Below, in pieces: positions 1 through 9,300 of a DNA stretch of 35,289 bases (position 1 is the stretch's first letter; every line of letters starts with the position of its first letter). The notes beneath the pieces are model-generated. The model saw only the letters and a program-made list of their open reading frames with translations. It was not told the DNA's origin and did no database searches. Made by a program: the position numbers and the translations under genes. The DNA is from Candidatus Avelusimicrobium fimicolum (GTDB lineage: Bacteria; Elusimicrobiota; Elusimicrobia; Elusimicrobiales; Elusimicrobiaceae): the NCBI GenBank assembly GCA_900541355.1, contig UQJU01000011.1:1-35289 (forward strand), written 5' to 3'.

Positions 1-652
1 CTCTCATTTCTTTTTCATTTACCTTGTTGGTGCTATATCTTTTTGCCTGCAAATAGATTTTGTCTAATCCAAGTACGTCTTCATTGATAATCCCATCAAT
101 TCCGCCATCATGACTCTTGGGCGTCAAAGAAACTTTTTCGCCGTATCCCATAGCCTGCATTAACTGTAAACATATTTTTTCAAAAAAGACGGGATCAACT
201 GTTTTTAATTGTTCTAGTAATTCCAGTTGAGTACGTTTATTAAATTCTTCAATGGCATTACTAATCCGAGTGGCGGGATCGGTTTCTTCTTGTTTGTTTT
301 CCTCTTTATTCGTTTTGTTTTGGAATGCTTGGAAAGATGGAAATTGTTCTAAAAAGGCATTATTAATAGTTTTCCCAGTTTGAAGTGCTTTTTTGCCTCC
401 CTCGGTAATAATGTATACGCCTCTCTTTTTTTGTTGGAGTAAACCCGCGCGGTACATATAGTAAATTGCCCAAGATAGGCGATTGCGAACAATCGTTTGG
501 GTTCCGCTAGGAAGTAACTGGGCACAATCTTCTTTGGTTAAATGAAGTTGCGGAACTACAATGCGTTCTACTTCGCTATGGTTTTTAGGTTTATTATCTT
601 GAAAAGCGGTTAAAACCGGTGTCATAAAATCTTGATATTGTGGAATTGCCAT
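1..652 (-). CDS. mrr: Mrr-family restriction endonuclease (C-terminus beyond window)
   Basis: Reads from ATG at 652 leftwards and runs off the window edge without a stop; 217 residues are visible. The N-terminal part (about residues 1-105) looks like the Mrr winged-helix domain: tyrosine-rich YQDFMTPVLTAF, then RLSWAIYYMYRAGLL and RGVYIIT. The C-terminal part begins the PD-(D/E)xK nuclease fold: FFEKICLQLMQAMGY (about 156-170), GGIDG with Asp186, and the QAKRY box at 202-206. Mrr enzymes cut DNA carrying foreign or modified methylation. A GGAGGG ribosome site lies 3 nt upstream of the ATG. It is divergent from the DUF2924/recombinase pair and sits beside a type I R-M operon, so a defence role fits. 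The catalytic core appears intact as far as it can be seen; the remainder is outside the window. Confidence 0.85.
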   Translation of the reverse strand, partial: MAIPQYQDFMTPVLTAFQDNKPKNHSEVERIVVPQLHLTKEDCAQLLPSGTQTIVRNRLSWAIYYMYRAGLLQQKKRGVYIITEGGKKALQTGKTINNAFLEQFPSFQAFQNKTNKEENKQEETDPATRISNAIEEFNKRTQLELLEQLKTVDPVFFEKICLQLMQAMGYGEKVSLTPKSHDGGIDGIINEDVLGLDKIYLQAKRYSTNKVNEKEMR

Positions 653-669
653 ATTCCCTCCATTTTTCT

Positions 670-697
670 ATTGTATCAGTTTTTCTGCTTAAATCAA
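670..697 (-). promoter_or_regulatory. Promoter of the mrr gene
   Basis: On the minus strand, TTGATT (complement of 692-697) and TACAAT (complement of 670-675) are separated by 16 bp. The -10 box is preceded by TGA, giving an extended -10 (TGnTACAAT). The predicted start of transcription is just upstream of the GGAGGG ribosome site. Assigned by eye. Confidence 0.5.
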
Positions 698-703
698 CTT
701 GAC

Positions 704-780
704 TTCTATCCCTATAGTAAGCGGTAATACAGTACCGGCTAAAATATGCCGGAAAATATACCTAAACTAGAGGGATAGAA
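704..780. promoter_or_regulatory. Long inverted repeat between mrr and the DUF2924/recombinase genes
   Basis: Arms TTCTATCCCTATAGT (704-718) and ACTAGAGGGATAGAA (766-780) are inverted copies matching at 14 of 15 positions, 47 bp apart. Two smaller inverted repeats lie inside: CGGTA/TACCG (722-726/733-737) and CCGGC/GCCGG (735-739/748-752). The right arm ends 2 nt before the ATG of the DUF2924 gene. The left arm overlaps a possible -35 (TTGACT, 699-704). It could be an operator for autoregulation or a recombinase-binding site; the sequence alone does not decide. Confidence 0.5.
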
Positions 781-782
781 AT

Positions 783-1130
783 ATGAAAAAAACGAAAAAA
801 AGAACTCCTGTCTTGCCTACAGAACATCCTCCTGAAGAACAACAACTGCGAGAATATGCAGATAAAATAAATCCTCTCGCAGAACTCATTAAGAAGAATC
901 AAAAACGTAAAGAGGATAAAACGCCTAAAGAAGAGGACCGCAGGCTGCGCGATGTCCGCTTACCGCTTGTCGGGGCGGTGTTGGAAAAGAAATATAAAGG
1001 AATGGAAATATCCGTTAAAGTGTTGGAAGTCGGTTTTGAGTATAACAGTAAATATTATAAAACGCTTTCAGCTGTGGCGTGTGCCATTACGGGGCAGCAT
1101 ATTAGCGGGTATCACTTCTTTGGTTTATGA
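783..1130 (+). CDS. DUF2924-family protein, partner of serine recombinase
   Basis: 115 residues. The first half is very polar and Lys/Glu-rich. The second half matches the DUF2924 pattern: RLPLVGAVLEKKYKG, a VKVLEVGFEYNSKYY strand pair, LSAVACAITG and the terminal GYHFFGL. DUF2924 proteins have no known biochemical activity but are often encoded immediately upstream of large serine recombinases. Here the stop overlaps the recombinase ATG (ATGA at 1127-1130), so the two are translationally coupled. The basic N-terminus suggests DNA binding or an accessory role in recombination; this is inference. Its start lies directly on the right arm of the 704-780 inverted repeat. Confidence 0.75.
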   Translation: MKKTKKRTPVLPTEHPPEEQQLREYADKINPLAELIKKNQKRKEDKTPKEEDRRLRDVRLPLVGAVLEKKYKGMEISVKVLEVGFEYNSKYYKTLSAVACAITGQHISGYHFFGL

Positions 1131-2557
1131 GCGAAATTATTAGGCCGATGCGCTGCGCCGTCTATATGAGAAAGTCCACCAGTGAGGGGTTGGAACAGGA
1201 CTTCAATTCCTTAGATGCGCAGCGTGAGGCCTGTATGGCTTATATTACCAGTCAACGCGGGGAGGGGTGGACCGCACTTGATACTCATTATGATGATGGC
1301 GGTTTTACCGGTGCCAATACGGATAGGCCGGGTCTTCAACAACTAATTTGCGACATCAAACAAGGGTTTGTAAATTGCGTGGTGGTATATAAAGTAGACA
1401 GATTATCTCGCTCACTATTAGACTTTTCCCAACTTTTAGAATTTTTTGATAAACATTCCGTGTCATTTGTATCCGTTACGCAGAACTTTAATACCAAAAC
1501 CTCTATGGGGCGTCTGACGCTAAACATTCTGTTATCCTTTGCCCAATTTGAAAGGGAAATTATCAGCGAACGCACGCGGGATAAAATGGGTGCTTCCCGT
1601 ATGAAAGGAAAATTTATTGGCGGGCTTATTCCCTTTGGCTATCGTTTGGATAAAGAGCGACACGTATTGGTGCCAAATCCGCCTTATGATGAGCAGGTGC
1701 GGTTTATGTTTGAGAGCCTTTTGCGGGAAGAAAATGTGGCCAAGGTGCTTGATATCTTAACCGCCAAGGGAATATGCCTGCCGGAACGCAAATTACACAA
1801 TGGAAAAGTCTGGCCCGCGCGGCCGATTTCACGGGCGTATTTTTACCGGATTATCCATAGCCCTACCTATATTGGCAAAGTAGAGTATAAGGGCAAGATA
1901 TACGAAGGGGAACACGAAGGGCTTGTCCCTTTGGAAACGTATCTGGCCGTGCAGGACTTATTAAAGACAAAACGTTCCAGTCACGGTTTTTCCCGTAAGC
2001 CTATACCGGGGCTATTGCGGGGCCTACTTTATTGCAAAGAATGCGGTTCGGATATGGTGCCAATTTATGCTAAAAAGAACGGTCGGAAGCATTTTTACTA
2101 TCTATGCCATAAGTGCGCACAAGAAGGATATGCTTCCTGCCCGACAAAAACAGTACGTCAACCGGAGTTTAATGAAGCGGTTTTGAAGCAATTAGCGGAG
2201 CGAGGGCTAATTAATCGGGCTGAATTGGAACCCCTGGAGTTAGAGCAGCAAACGGAAATTTTATCCAAAGTTGTACGGCAAATTACTTACGCCTATCAAG
2301 GCGAAAATATAGAAATTCTGCTCCTTAACGGTGTGTGTTTCACCTTTCATGCAATAGTAAAACCTAATTATGGGCGACATATTAAGCGGGTTAAGCCAGC
2401 GCAGAATACAAAGAAAGTAGACAGAAAGACGTATCATAAAGCGCTTGCACTGCAAATACGGGAATATATGCGGGTAAATAATCTATCCCAGAAAGAATGT
2501 GCTGCTGCATTGGGCATGAGCCCCGCGCGGGTGAGCCAGATTTTACGAAACACATAG
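1127..2557 (+). CDS. Large serine recombinase (resolvase/invertase family) with C-terminal HTH
   Basis: 476 residues. The N-terminal resolvase domain (about 8-155) has the nucleophile in RKST (Ser17), the YKVDRLSRS box (88-96) and the long E-helix around LNILLSFAQFEREIISERTR. The recombinase domain follows (about 165-285; GGLIPFGYRLD). A zinc ribbon has Cys303, Cys306, Cys327, Cys330 and Cys338. A helix-turn-helix ends the protein (about 436-476; LSQKECAAALGMSPARVSQI). Such enzymes integrate, excise or invert DNA between short att sites. All recognised catalytic parts are present, so it is probably active. At 476 aa it is near the short end for large serine integrases. It may move the defence island, but no att sites were identified with confidence. 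Confidence 0.9.
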   Translation: MSEIIRPMRCAVYMRKSTSEGLEQDFNSLDAQREACMAYITSQRGEGWTALDTHYDDGGFTGANTDRPGLQQLICDIKQGFVNCVVVYKVDRLSRSLLDFSQLLEFFDKHSVSFVSVTQNFNTKTSMGRLTLNILLSFAQFEREIISERTRDKMGASRMKGKFIGGLIPFGYRLDKERHVLVPNPPYDEQVRFMFESLLREENVAKVLDILTAKGICLPERKLHNGKVWPARPISRAYFYRIIHSPTYIGKVEYKGKIYEGEHEGLVPLETYLAVQDLLKTKRSSHGFSRKPIPGLLRGLLYCKECGSDMVPIYAKKNGRKHFYYLCHKCAQEGYASCPTKTVRQPEFNEAVLKQLAERGLINRAELEPLELEQQTEILSKVVRQITYAYQGENIEILLLNGVCFTFHAIVKPNYGRHIKRVKPAQNTKKVDRKTYHKALALQIREYMRVNNLSQKECAAALGMSPARVSQILRNT

Positions 2558-2558
2558 T

Positions 2559-2587
2559 TTGAAAGCAATAAATTGCTACAATACAAT
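2559..2587 (+). promoter_or_regulatory. Promoter of the hsd operon with palindromic spacer
   Basis: TTGAAA (2559-2564) and TACAAT (2582-2587) are 17 bp apart. The spacer contains the perfect palindrome AGCAATAAATTGCT (2564-2577). A repressor bound there would block the promoter, so regulated expression of the restriction operon is possible. Assigned by eye. Confidence 0.5.
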
Positions 2588-2617
2588 AAACGCATTATCA
2601 AAGGGAATTTATCAAAT

Positions 2618-4087
2618 ATGATTACTGGCGAACTTAAAAATAAAATTGACCGTTTGTGGGAAATGTTTTGGACGGGTGGTATCACGAATCCGTTGGATGT
2701 GATTGAGCAAATTACTTATTTGATGTTTATTCGGGATTTGGACGCGTTGGATGATACCCGCCGGAAAGAAAGCCAAATGCTCCGCGTGCCGTTTACCAGT
2801 ATTTTTGGCGATAAAAACGAATCCTTTAAGTGGTCTGTATTTCGGGATTTCGCCCCGGAGAAAATGTATAAAACGGTGCAGGAGGGAGTGTTCCCTTTTA
2901 TTAAAACGCTCCACGGAGATAAAAACAGCGCCTATTCCCGCTATATGTCGGATGCGTTGTTTAAAATTCCCACTCCGCAACTTTTGGAAAAAATCATTAC
3001 CGCGTTGGATGACATTATGTCCAATCCCACTTACAAAGAAAAGGATATGCGCGGGGATGTGTATGAGTATTTATTGTCCAAATTGGCTACTTCGGGTACA
3101 AACGGCCAGTTCCGCACGCCGCGGCATATTATCCGTATGATGGTGGAACTATTGGATATCAACCCTGATGATACGATTTGCGACCCTGCTTGCGGTACGG
3201 CCGGTTTTTTGGTGGGAGCGGGGGAATATTTAAAAGAAAAATATTTTAACGATATTTTTTATAACAAAGAAAAAAAGGCTCATTACAATAATGGAATGTT
3301 CCACGGGTATGATATGGACCGCACGATGTTGCGTATCGGTGCGATGAATATGATGACCCACGGGATAGAAAACCCCGATATCGCTTATAAAGACAGCCTT
3401 TCCGACCAAAACAGTTTATCCAACACGTTTACTAAAATTTTGGCCAATCCGCCTTTTAAGGGAAGTTTAGATTATGATATTGTATCGGCTGATTTATTAA
3501 AAGTTACCAAAACGAAGAAAACAGAACTGTTGTTTTTGGCGTTATTTTTGCGGATGCTCCGCACGAGCGGCCGCTGCGCTGCGATTGTGCCAGACGGAGT
3601 TCTGTTTGGCGCGTCCAATGCCCACAAATCTATCCGTAAAGAAATTATAGAAAACAACCGTTTGGAAGCCGTTATCAGTATGCCAAGCGGCGTATTTAAA
3701 CCGTATGCCGGAGTATCTACGGCGGTAGTAATTTTTACTAAAACCGGCCACGGCGGCACAGATAAAGTGTGGTTTTACGATATGCAAGCCGACGGTTTTA
3801 GTTTGGATGACAAGCGGGACCCCGTGCAAGAAAACGATATTCCGGACATTATTGCCCGCTTTAAAAACTTACCTGCGGAAGCCAAGCGAAAACGTACAGA
3901 TAAGAGCTTTTTAGTTCCCGTGCAGGAAATTATTGATAACGGGTACGATTTATCTATCAATAAATACAAGCAGATTGAATATGTGCCGGAAGAATATCCC
4001 GCACCCAATGAGATTTTGTCCGAAGTGGCTGCGCTAGAAAAGGATATTACCAAGGGACTAAAAGAATTAGAAGGAATGTTGAAATGA
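2618..4087 (+). CDS. hsdM: Type I restriction-modification system, methyltransferase subunit HsdM
   Basis: 489 residues from ATG 2618. An in-frame TTG at 2573 is possible but lies inside the promoter region, and AAGGGA precedes 2618. The protein has the HsdM N-terminal helical domain (KIDRLWEMFWTGGITNPLD, about 8-26), then the N6-adenine methyltransferase core: SAM-binding motif DPACGTAGFLVG (189-200) and catalytic NPPF (277-280). With HsdS it methylates adenines at the recognition site and protects host DNA; with HsdR it forms the restriction complex. The stop overlaps the hsdS start (ATGA, 4084-4087). Length and motifs are normal for the family. Confidence 0.95.
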   Translation: MITGELKNKIDRLWEMFWTGGITNPLDVIEQITYLMFIRDLDALDDTRRKESQMLRVPFTSIFGDKNESFKWSVFRDFAPEKMYKTVQEGVFPFIKTLHGDKNSAYSRYMSDALFKIPTPQLLEKIITALDDIMSNPTYKEKDMRGDVYEYLLSKLATSGTNGQFRTPRHIIRMMVELLDINPDDTICDPACGTAGFLVGAGEYLKEKYFNDIFYNKEKKAHYNNGMFHGYDMDRTMLRIGAMNMMTHGIENPDIAYKDSLSDQNSLSNTFTKILANPPFKGSLDYDIVSADLLKVTKTKKTELLFLALFLRMLRTSGRCAAIVPDGVLFGASNAHKSIRKEIIENNRLEAVISMPSGVFKPYAGVSTAVVIFTKTGHGGTDKVWFYDMQADGFSLDDKRDPVQENDIPDIIARFKNLPAEAKRKRTDKSFLVPVQEIIDNGYDLSINKYKQIEYVPEEYPAPNEILSEVAALEKDITKGLKELEGMLK

Positions 4088-5154
4088 AACTGTCTTTTGA
4101 AAATATTTTTATTGATGCCACAAAAACAGTAGAAAAAATCCCGCAAACAGAGTATCTTCCTTCAGGTCAATATCCCATTATAGATCAGGGACAGCGGCAT
4201 ATTGCTGGATATTCTAATCATTCTACAGGTTTTTGTGCGGATGTACCTGCCATTATCTTTGGGGATCACACGCGTGTTATTAAATACATTGATAAGCCAT
4301 TTTTTATTGGGGCTGACGGTGTAAAGGTTTTAAAATCTAAATCTAATGCCACCGATTACAAATATTTGTTTTATGCTTTAAGTAGTATTAAAATTCCTAA
4401 TACGGGTTATAACCGACACTTCAAATGGTTAAAAGGGAGCAAAATTCCTGTATATAATTCTACTCTTCAAAAGCGGATTGCGAAGCGGTTGGATAAAGTG
4501 CAGGAATTAATTGCTAAGCAAAAAGAACAAATCGCCAAGTTGGATTTACTTATAAAAAGCCGTTTCCTTGATATGTTCGGCGACCCTATTAGCAACCCAA
4601 AGAAATGGCCGTGTCAAAGTTTATCTAATGTGGCCCCCAAACAATCTAGAAAAGTTGCTGCTGTTAGTTCTGCTGTATGGTTGTTAAATTTAGATCAAAT
4701 AGAAGGTAATAACGGGCGCGTGATAAAAAAAGAGCGGCTTGATTCTTCTGAATTAGGTAATTCAATATTGCCGTTTTATTCTGGCGAGGTGCTATATTCC
4801 AAATTGCGCCCCTATCTCAATAAGGTGGTATTAGCTGATGAAGACGGTTTTTGTACAACAGAGTTATTGCCTTTACATCCTCAAAAAGAAATCTGTAATG
4901 CTTTGTTTTTAGCTCATTTATTGCGGCAACAGAGTGTGGTGGTTGTTTTGTCTATTAGAGTTGTTGGGGCAAAAATGCCTAGGGTGGACTTAACGACTTT
5001 GAGAAATCTATTAATTCCTTTACCCCCATTATCTTTACAATCTCAATTTGCTAATTTTGTAAAATCAGTAGAACAGCAAAAAGAGGTCTTTTCTGCCCGC
5101 TTATCCCACCTTGAAGTCCTCTACAAATCTCTTATGCAGGAGTATTTTGGATAA
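4084..5154 (+). CDS. hsdS: Type I restriction-modification system, specificity subunit HsdS
   Basis: 356 residues, with two target-recognition domains. The first covers about 1-140 (YPIIDQGQRHIAGYS, DYKYLFYALSS) and the second about 175-330 (LNLDQIEGNNG, GEVLYSKLRPYLNKVVLAD). A helical spacer lies between them (LQKRIAKRLDKVQELIAKQK, then the FLDMFGDP box) and another is at the C-terminus. HsdS reads the two halves of a bipartite target and docks HsdM. The first target-recognition region is AT-richer than hsdM, as expected for exchangeable recognition domains. The stop overlaps the next start by one base (TAATG at 5152-5156). Only one hsdS is present and no hsdS-like fragment was seen nearby. 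Confidence 0.92.
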   Translation: MKLSFENIFIDATKTVEKIPQTEYLPSGQYPIIDQGQRHIAGYSNHSTGFCADVPAIIFGDHTRVIKYIDKPFFIGADGVKVLKSKSNATDYKYLFYALSSIKIPNTGYNRHFKWLKGSKIPVYNSTLQKRIAKRLDKVQELIAKQKEQIAKLDLLIKSRFLDMFGDPISNPKKWPCQSLSNVAPKQSRKVAAVSSAVWLLNLDQIEGNNGRVIKKERLDSSELGNSILPFYSGEVLYSKLRPYLNKVVLADEDGFCTTELLPLHPQKEICNALFLAHLLRQQSVVVVLSIRVVGAKMPRVDLTTLRNLLIPLPPLSLQSQFANFVKSVEQQKEVFSARLSHLEVLYKSLMQEYFG

Positions 5155-6314
5155 TGTCTTACGGTGATAAAATTTATGCTTTTGTAGATGAATCAGGGGT
5201 ATTTGGGTGGGATTTAACTAATCCCAGTGTTGGTTCCCATTTTGTTGTTTCAGCTATTATTGTAGAAGAAAATAATTTAGATTGTTTGAGAGAGAGTCTA
5301 AAACAGATTAAACAAGATTTTTTCCCAACGACTGAAATGAAATCTTCATTAATTGGTGGGGATTTAGAGCGAAGAAGAAAGTTGTTGGCACGTTGTTTTA
5401 ATTTACCTTTTCATATTTATACTTGTATAGTAGATAAAGAAAAATTGCGTGATTGGAAGGGGATGGAATTTAAGCAAACTTTTTATAAATATGTTGATAG
5501 ACAGTTATACGAAGCACTTAAAATATCATATCCCAAATTGACAATTTGTGCTGATAAAATGGGAACGGATTCTTTTATGGAGAGTTTTGCTCAATATATT
5601 GAAAAACATATCCAAAGAGATTTGTTTTCTGAAACTGATTTTGGTTTTGAAGATAGCAAAAATGAGATTATTATTCAGTTAGCGGATATAATTAGTGGGA
5701 GTATTCGACGAAATGTAGACCGCACAATATCCCCTCATTATAATTTTATTCGTATGCTGCGCAAAAAAATTTTATCCGAAAATTATTTTCCGTATGCGTG
5801 GGAAGACTATATAAATCCTAATCCAGCGGAACGTCGCGAATTTGATAATGAAATTAGTAAAATTTGTTTAGAGCAAGCCGTTTGTTTTTTAGAACAACAT
5901 ACAAATGATACAGAGCCTGAAGAACGTGCAAGAGTAATTTCTTTACGTTTTTTACTTTCGCAGATGGTTAATAATCCTGCCTCATATATACAGACACGTG
6001 ATATTCGTAAACATTTAGAATCATTTGATTTGGATTTGTGGAAAGTTCAAGCGTTTCGTAATAAAATTATTGCACATATGCGCGATGAAGGTGTATTGAT
6101 TACTAGCTCTCCTCAAGGTTATAAAATCCCTGTTTCAGAGACAGAATTATATAGTTTTATTGATCATGGTAATTCTATTGCGGTGCCGTTATTGGCTCGT
6201 TTAATGAAGTGCAGAAACATTATTCGTCAGAAGACGACTGGAAAGGTAGATTTATTTAATAAAGAAGCATATAAAAATTTACGTAAATACATGGATGCAC
6301 AAATAGATAATTGA
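5154..6314 (+). CDS. DUF3800-family protein embedded in the type I R-M operon
   Basis: 386 residues. The N-terminal DUF3800 domain (about 5-225) starts with YAFVDESGVFG (8-18) and ends with the conserved QLADIISGSIRR helix (about 175-186). This fold is predicted to be RNase H-like, with Asp/Glu residues that could form a metal site. The C-terminal part (about 260-386; SQMVNNPASYIQTRDIRKHL, EGVLITSSPQGYKIP) resembles a winged helix. DUF3800 proteins are often found with restriction and mobile genes, but their activity is not established. The gene is translationally coupled to hsdS and is followed by hsdR 35 bp later. It is visibly AT-richer than hsdM and hsdR, suggesting separate acquisition. 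It could be an accessory nuclease; this is inference. Confidence 0.8.
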   Translation: MSYGDKIYAFVDESGVFGWDLTNPSVGSHFVVSAIIVEENNLDCLRESLKQIKQDFFPTTEMKSSLIGGDLERRRKLLARCFNLPFHIYTCIVDKEKLRDWKGMEFKQTFYKYVDRQLYEALKISYPKLTICADKMGTDSFMESFAQYIEKHIQRDLFSETDFGFEDSKNEIIIQLADIISGSIRRNVDRTISPHYNFIRMLRKKILSENYFPYAWEDYINPNPAERREFDNEISKICLEQAVCFLEQHTNDTEPEERARVISLRFLLSQMVNNPASYIQTRDIRKHLESFDLDLWKVQAFRNKIIAHMRDEGVLITSSPQGYKIPVSETELYSFIDHGNSIAVPLLARLMKCRNIIRQKTTGKVDLFNKEAYKNLRKYMDAQIDN

Positions 6315-6349
6315 TTATGTTTGTGTTTCATAAAATGCTTAAATAACTT

Positions 6350-9300
6350 ATGACCAACTTTGACTTTTTAACCCAACAAAAACAATTTGAAACTTTTTCT
6401 GGCGCGGCTGTGGCGGCGGAACAAGTGTTTGGCGTGGATATTGCTTCCTGCGTGGTGATGTGCCGCCGCGCATTGGAGTTAGGGGTCAAATGGCTGTATT
6501 CGGTGGATTCTTCGCTCTCTCTGCCGTATCAGGATACGCTCGCAACGCTTATCCATACGGACGAGTTTAAAAATCTTGTCAAAGAAGATTTATTTAACCG
6601 CATTAATTATATTCGCAAAGTGGGCAATAACGCGGCCCATAATACCCGCAACATTACGAAAGGGCAGGCTATTTTTGCGTTGGAAAACTTGTTTTATTTT
6701 ATGGATTTTATCGCCTGTTGCTACGGGGATAATTATCAAAAGCATCTTTTTAATCGTACCTTGTTGGAACAACCTACTCCGGCCTTGCTACCGCCGCTGG
6801 CAGCTGAAATTCCTTTGTCCGTGCTGGTAGATATCAATAAAGCAGTAAAACCGGCTTTGACTGCCAAACGGCAGACGCAAGCGCCCGCTTATAAACCTGT
6901 TCCCATAGATCCTACCGAAGCCGAAACCCGTAAAGCCTATATTGATGTTATGCTGACAGAAGGCGGTTGGGAGCGCGGCAAAAACTGGCAGGATGAGGTG
7001 TATATTGAAAATATGCCCAATGCCTCCGGCGAGGGGTTTGCAGATTATGTGCTGTATGGCGATGACGGCCGTCCGCTTGCCGTTATTGAAGCCAAGAAAA
7101 CAAGCGTTGATCCCGCTAAAGGCCGCCAACAAGCCAAATTATATGCGGACGATTTAGAACGCCGTTATGGCCGCCGTCCGATTATCTTTTTAACGAATGG
7201 TTACGATACGCGTATTTGGGTGAACCAAGAGGGCGGATATCCAGAGCGGCGCGTTTCCGGTATCTATAGCAAGCGGGATTTAGAAAAGGAATTTAATAAA
7301 CTTTCCCAGCGGGAGCCACTTACACATCTGTTGATTGATGAAAATATTTCAGGGCGTTACTATCAAAAAGAGGCCATTAAAGCCGTATGCGAGACCTTCG
7401 GTCAGAAAAATAAGCGCAAAGCGCTGCTTGTTATGGCTACCGGAAGCGGAAAAACCCGTACGGTTATTTCTCTAGTTAAGATTTTGATAGAAAAAGGGTG
7501 GGTTCGTAACTTTTTGTTTTTAGCAGACAGAAACTCTCTGGTTATCCAAGCCAAGCGGGCCTTTGTTAATTTATTGCCCAATGTTTCCGTTACCAATTTG
7601 TGCGAAGGAACGGCGGATGTGCTATCCCGTGGCGTATTTTCCACCTATCAAACGATGATGAACTGCATTGATGCCTCTAAAGATGAGGACGGAAATAAAG
7701 TTTTTACTTGTGGCCATTTTGATTTGATTATTGTGGACGAAGCACACCGCAGCATTTATAAAAAATACCAAGATATATTTACCTATTTTGATTCTTTATT
7801 AGTGGGTCTTACCGCTACGCCTAAAAACGACATCGACCGCAATACTTATGAGGCCTTTGAGTTGGAAGACGGCGTGCCTACTTATGGCTACGAGTTGGCC
7901 CAAGCCGTAACTGATAAATTTTTAGTAGATTATAAAACGTTTGAAAGTACCTTAAAATTCTTGGACGAAGGGATTGTTTATGACGATTTATCCGAGGATG
8001 AAAAACGGGAATATGAAGAAAAATTTTTGGACGAAGAGGGTAATGTTCCGGATGCTATTGGCGGTAGTGCTTTAAATGAGTGGGTATTTAATAAAGATAC
8101 AATCCGTAAAGTGATTGATGATTTAATGACGAAAGGATTGAAAATAGAATACGGAACAAAATTGGGGAAAACTATCATTTTCGCTAAAAATCATTTACAC
8201 GCGGAGAAAATAGTAGAAATCTTTAATCAGGAATATCCCCAATATGCACAGCGTGGTTTTTGCCGCGTCATAGATAATTACACCAATTATGCCCAAAGTG
8301 CGATTGATGAATTTTCGGATGCTAAAAAATATCCCCAAATTGCGGTGTCCGTAGATATGTTGGATACTGGGATTGATGTGCCGGAAGTGCTAAATTTGGT
8401 GTTTTTTAAGAAGGTAATGAGCAAAGCTAAGTTCTGGCAAATGATCGGGCGCGGAACCCGTTTGTGCCCGGGGCTCCTAAACGGAGATGATAAAAAAGAA
8501 TTCTATATTTTTGATTACGGCGCTAACTTTAAATTTTTCAAAACGCCCCGCAAGGATACTGGTGCGTCAACTCTTTCCTTACAGGAGCAATTATTTCGTT
8601 TAAAAGTAGAACTTATCTACAAACTGCAAGAGCTTCCGTTTCAAGAAGAGTTTTTTATCAATTTGCGCAAACAGTTAGTAAAAAACTTGCACCATAGCGT
8701 TACGCGGTTGAATAGAGAGAATTTTTCAGTTCGCCAGCATTTACGTATAGTGGATAAATTTTTCAATATGGATGCTTTTACCCAGCTGGATTATGAAGAT
8801 GTCTTTAATTTAACAGGAGAATTAGCCCCGCTTGTCTTGCCGGAAGAGGGGGATGCGGATGCTTTACGTTTTGATGCTTTGTGTTATGGAATAGAACTTG
8901 CCAAATTGCGGGAACATTCGTGTAAGCGTGCGTTGAAAGATTTAAAAAAGCGGGTTGAGGGGTTGGTATCTTGCGGAACGATTCTGGCAGTAGCTGCCAA
9001 AAAAGACTTAGTGGAGAGCATTTTGCATACGGATGATTTAGACCGGATGCCTGTTCCTGATATTGAGGAAATTCGCTTGAAATTGCGGGATTTAATGAAA
9101 TTTGTAGAAGTGTCTAGTAAAACCCGCTATGAGACCAATTTTGCGGACTGTGTTACAGGATATGAAGAGAATAATGCTGACTTAAAGACTGGCGAATTGG
9201 AAAATTACCGTAAGAAAGCGGAGTTTTTCTTGCGCCAACACCAAGATATTCCCGCTATATCCAAATTGAAAACAAATGAACCTTTGACGGAACAAGATGT

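Noticed and set aside
2573..2617. Longer hsdM starting at TTG 2573
   Set aside because: The extension lies within the promoter spacer and -10 box, and the ATG at 2618 gives the conserved HsdM N-terminus with a ribosome-like site.
4084..5154. Phase-variable hsdS system driven by the nearby recombinase
   Set aside because: Only one hsdS is present, and no inverted repeats or partial hsdS genes were found beside it.
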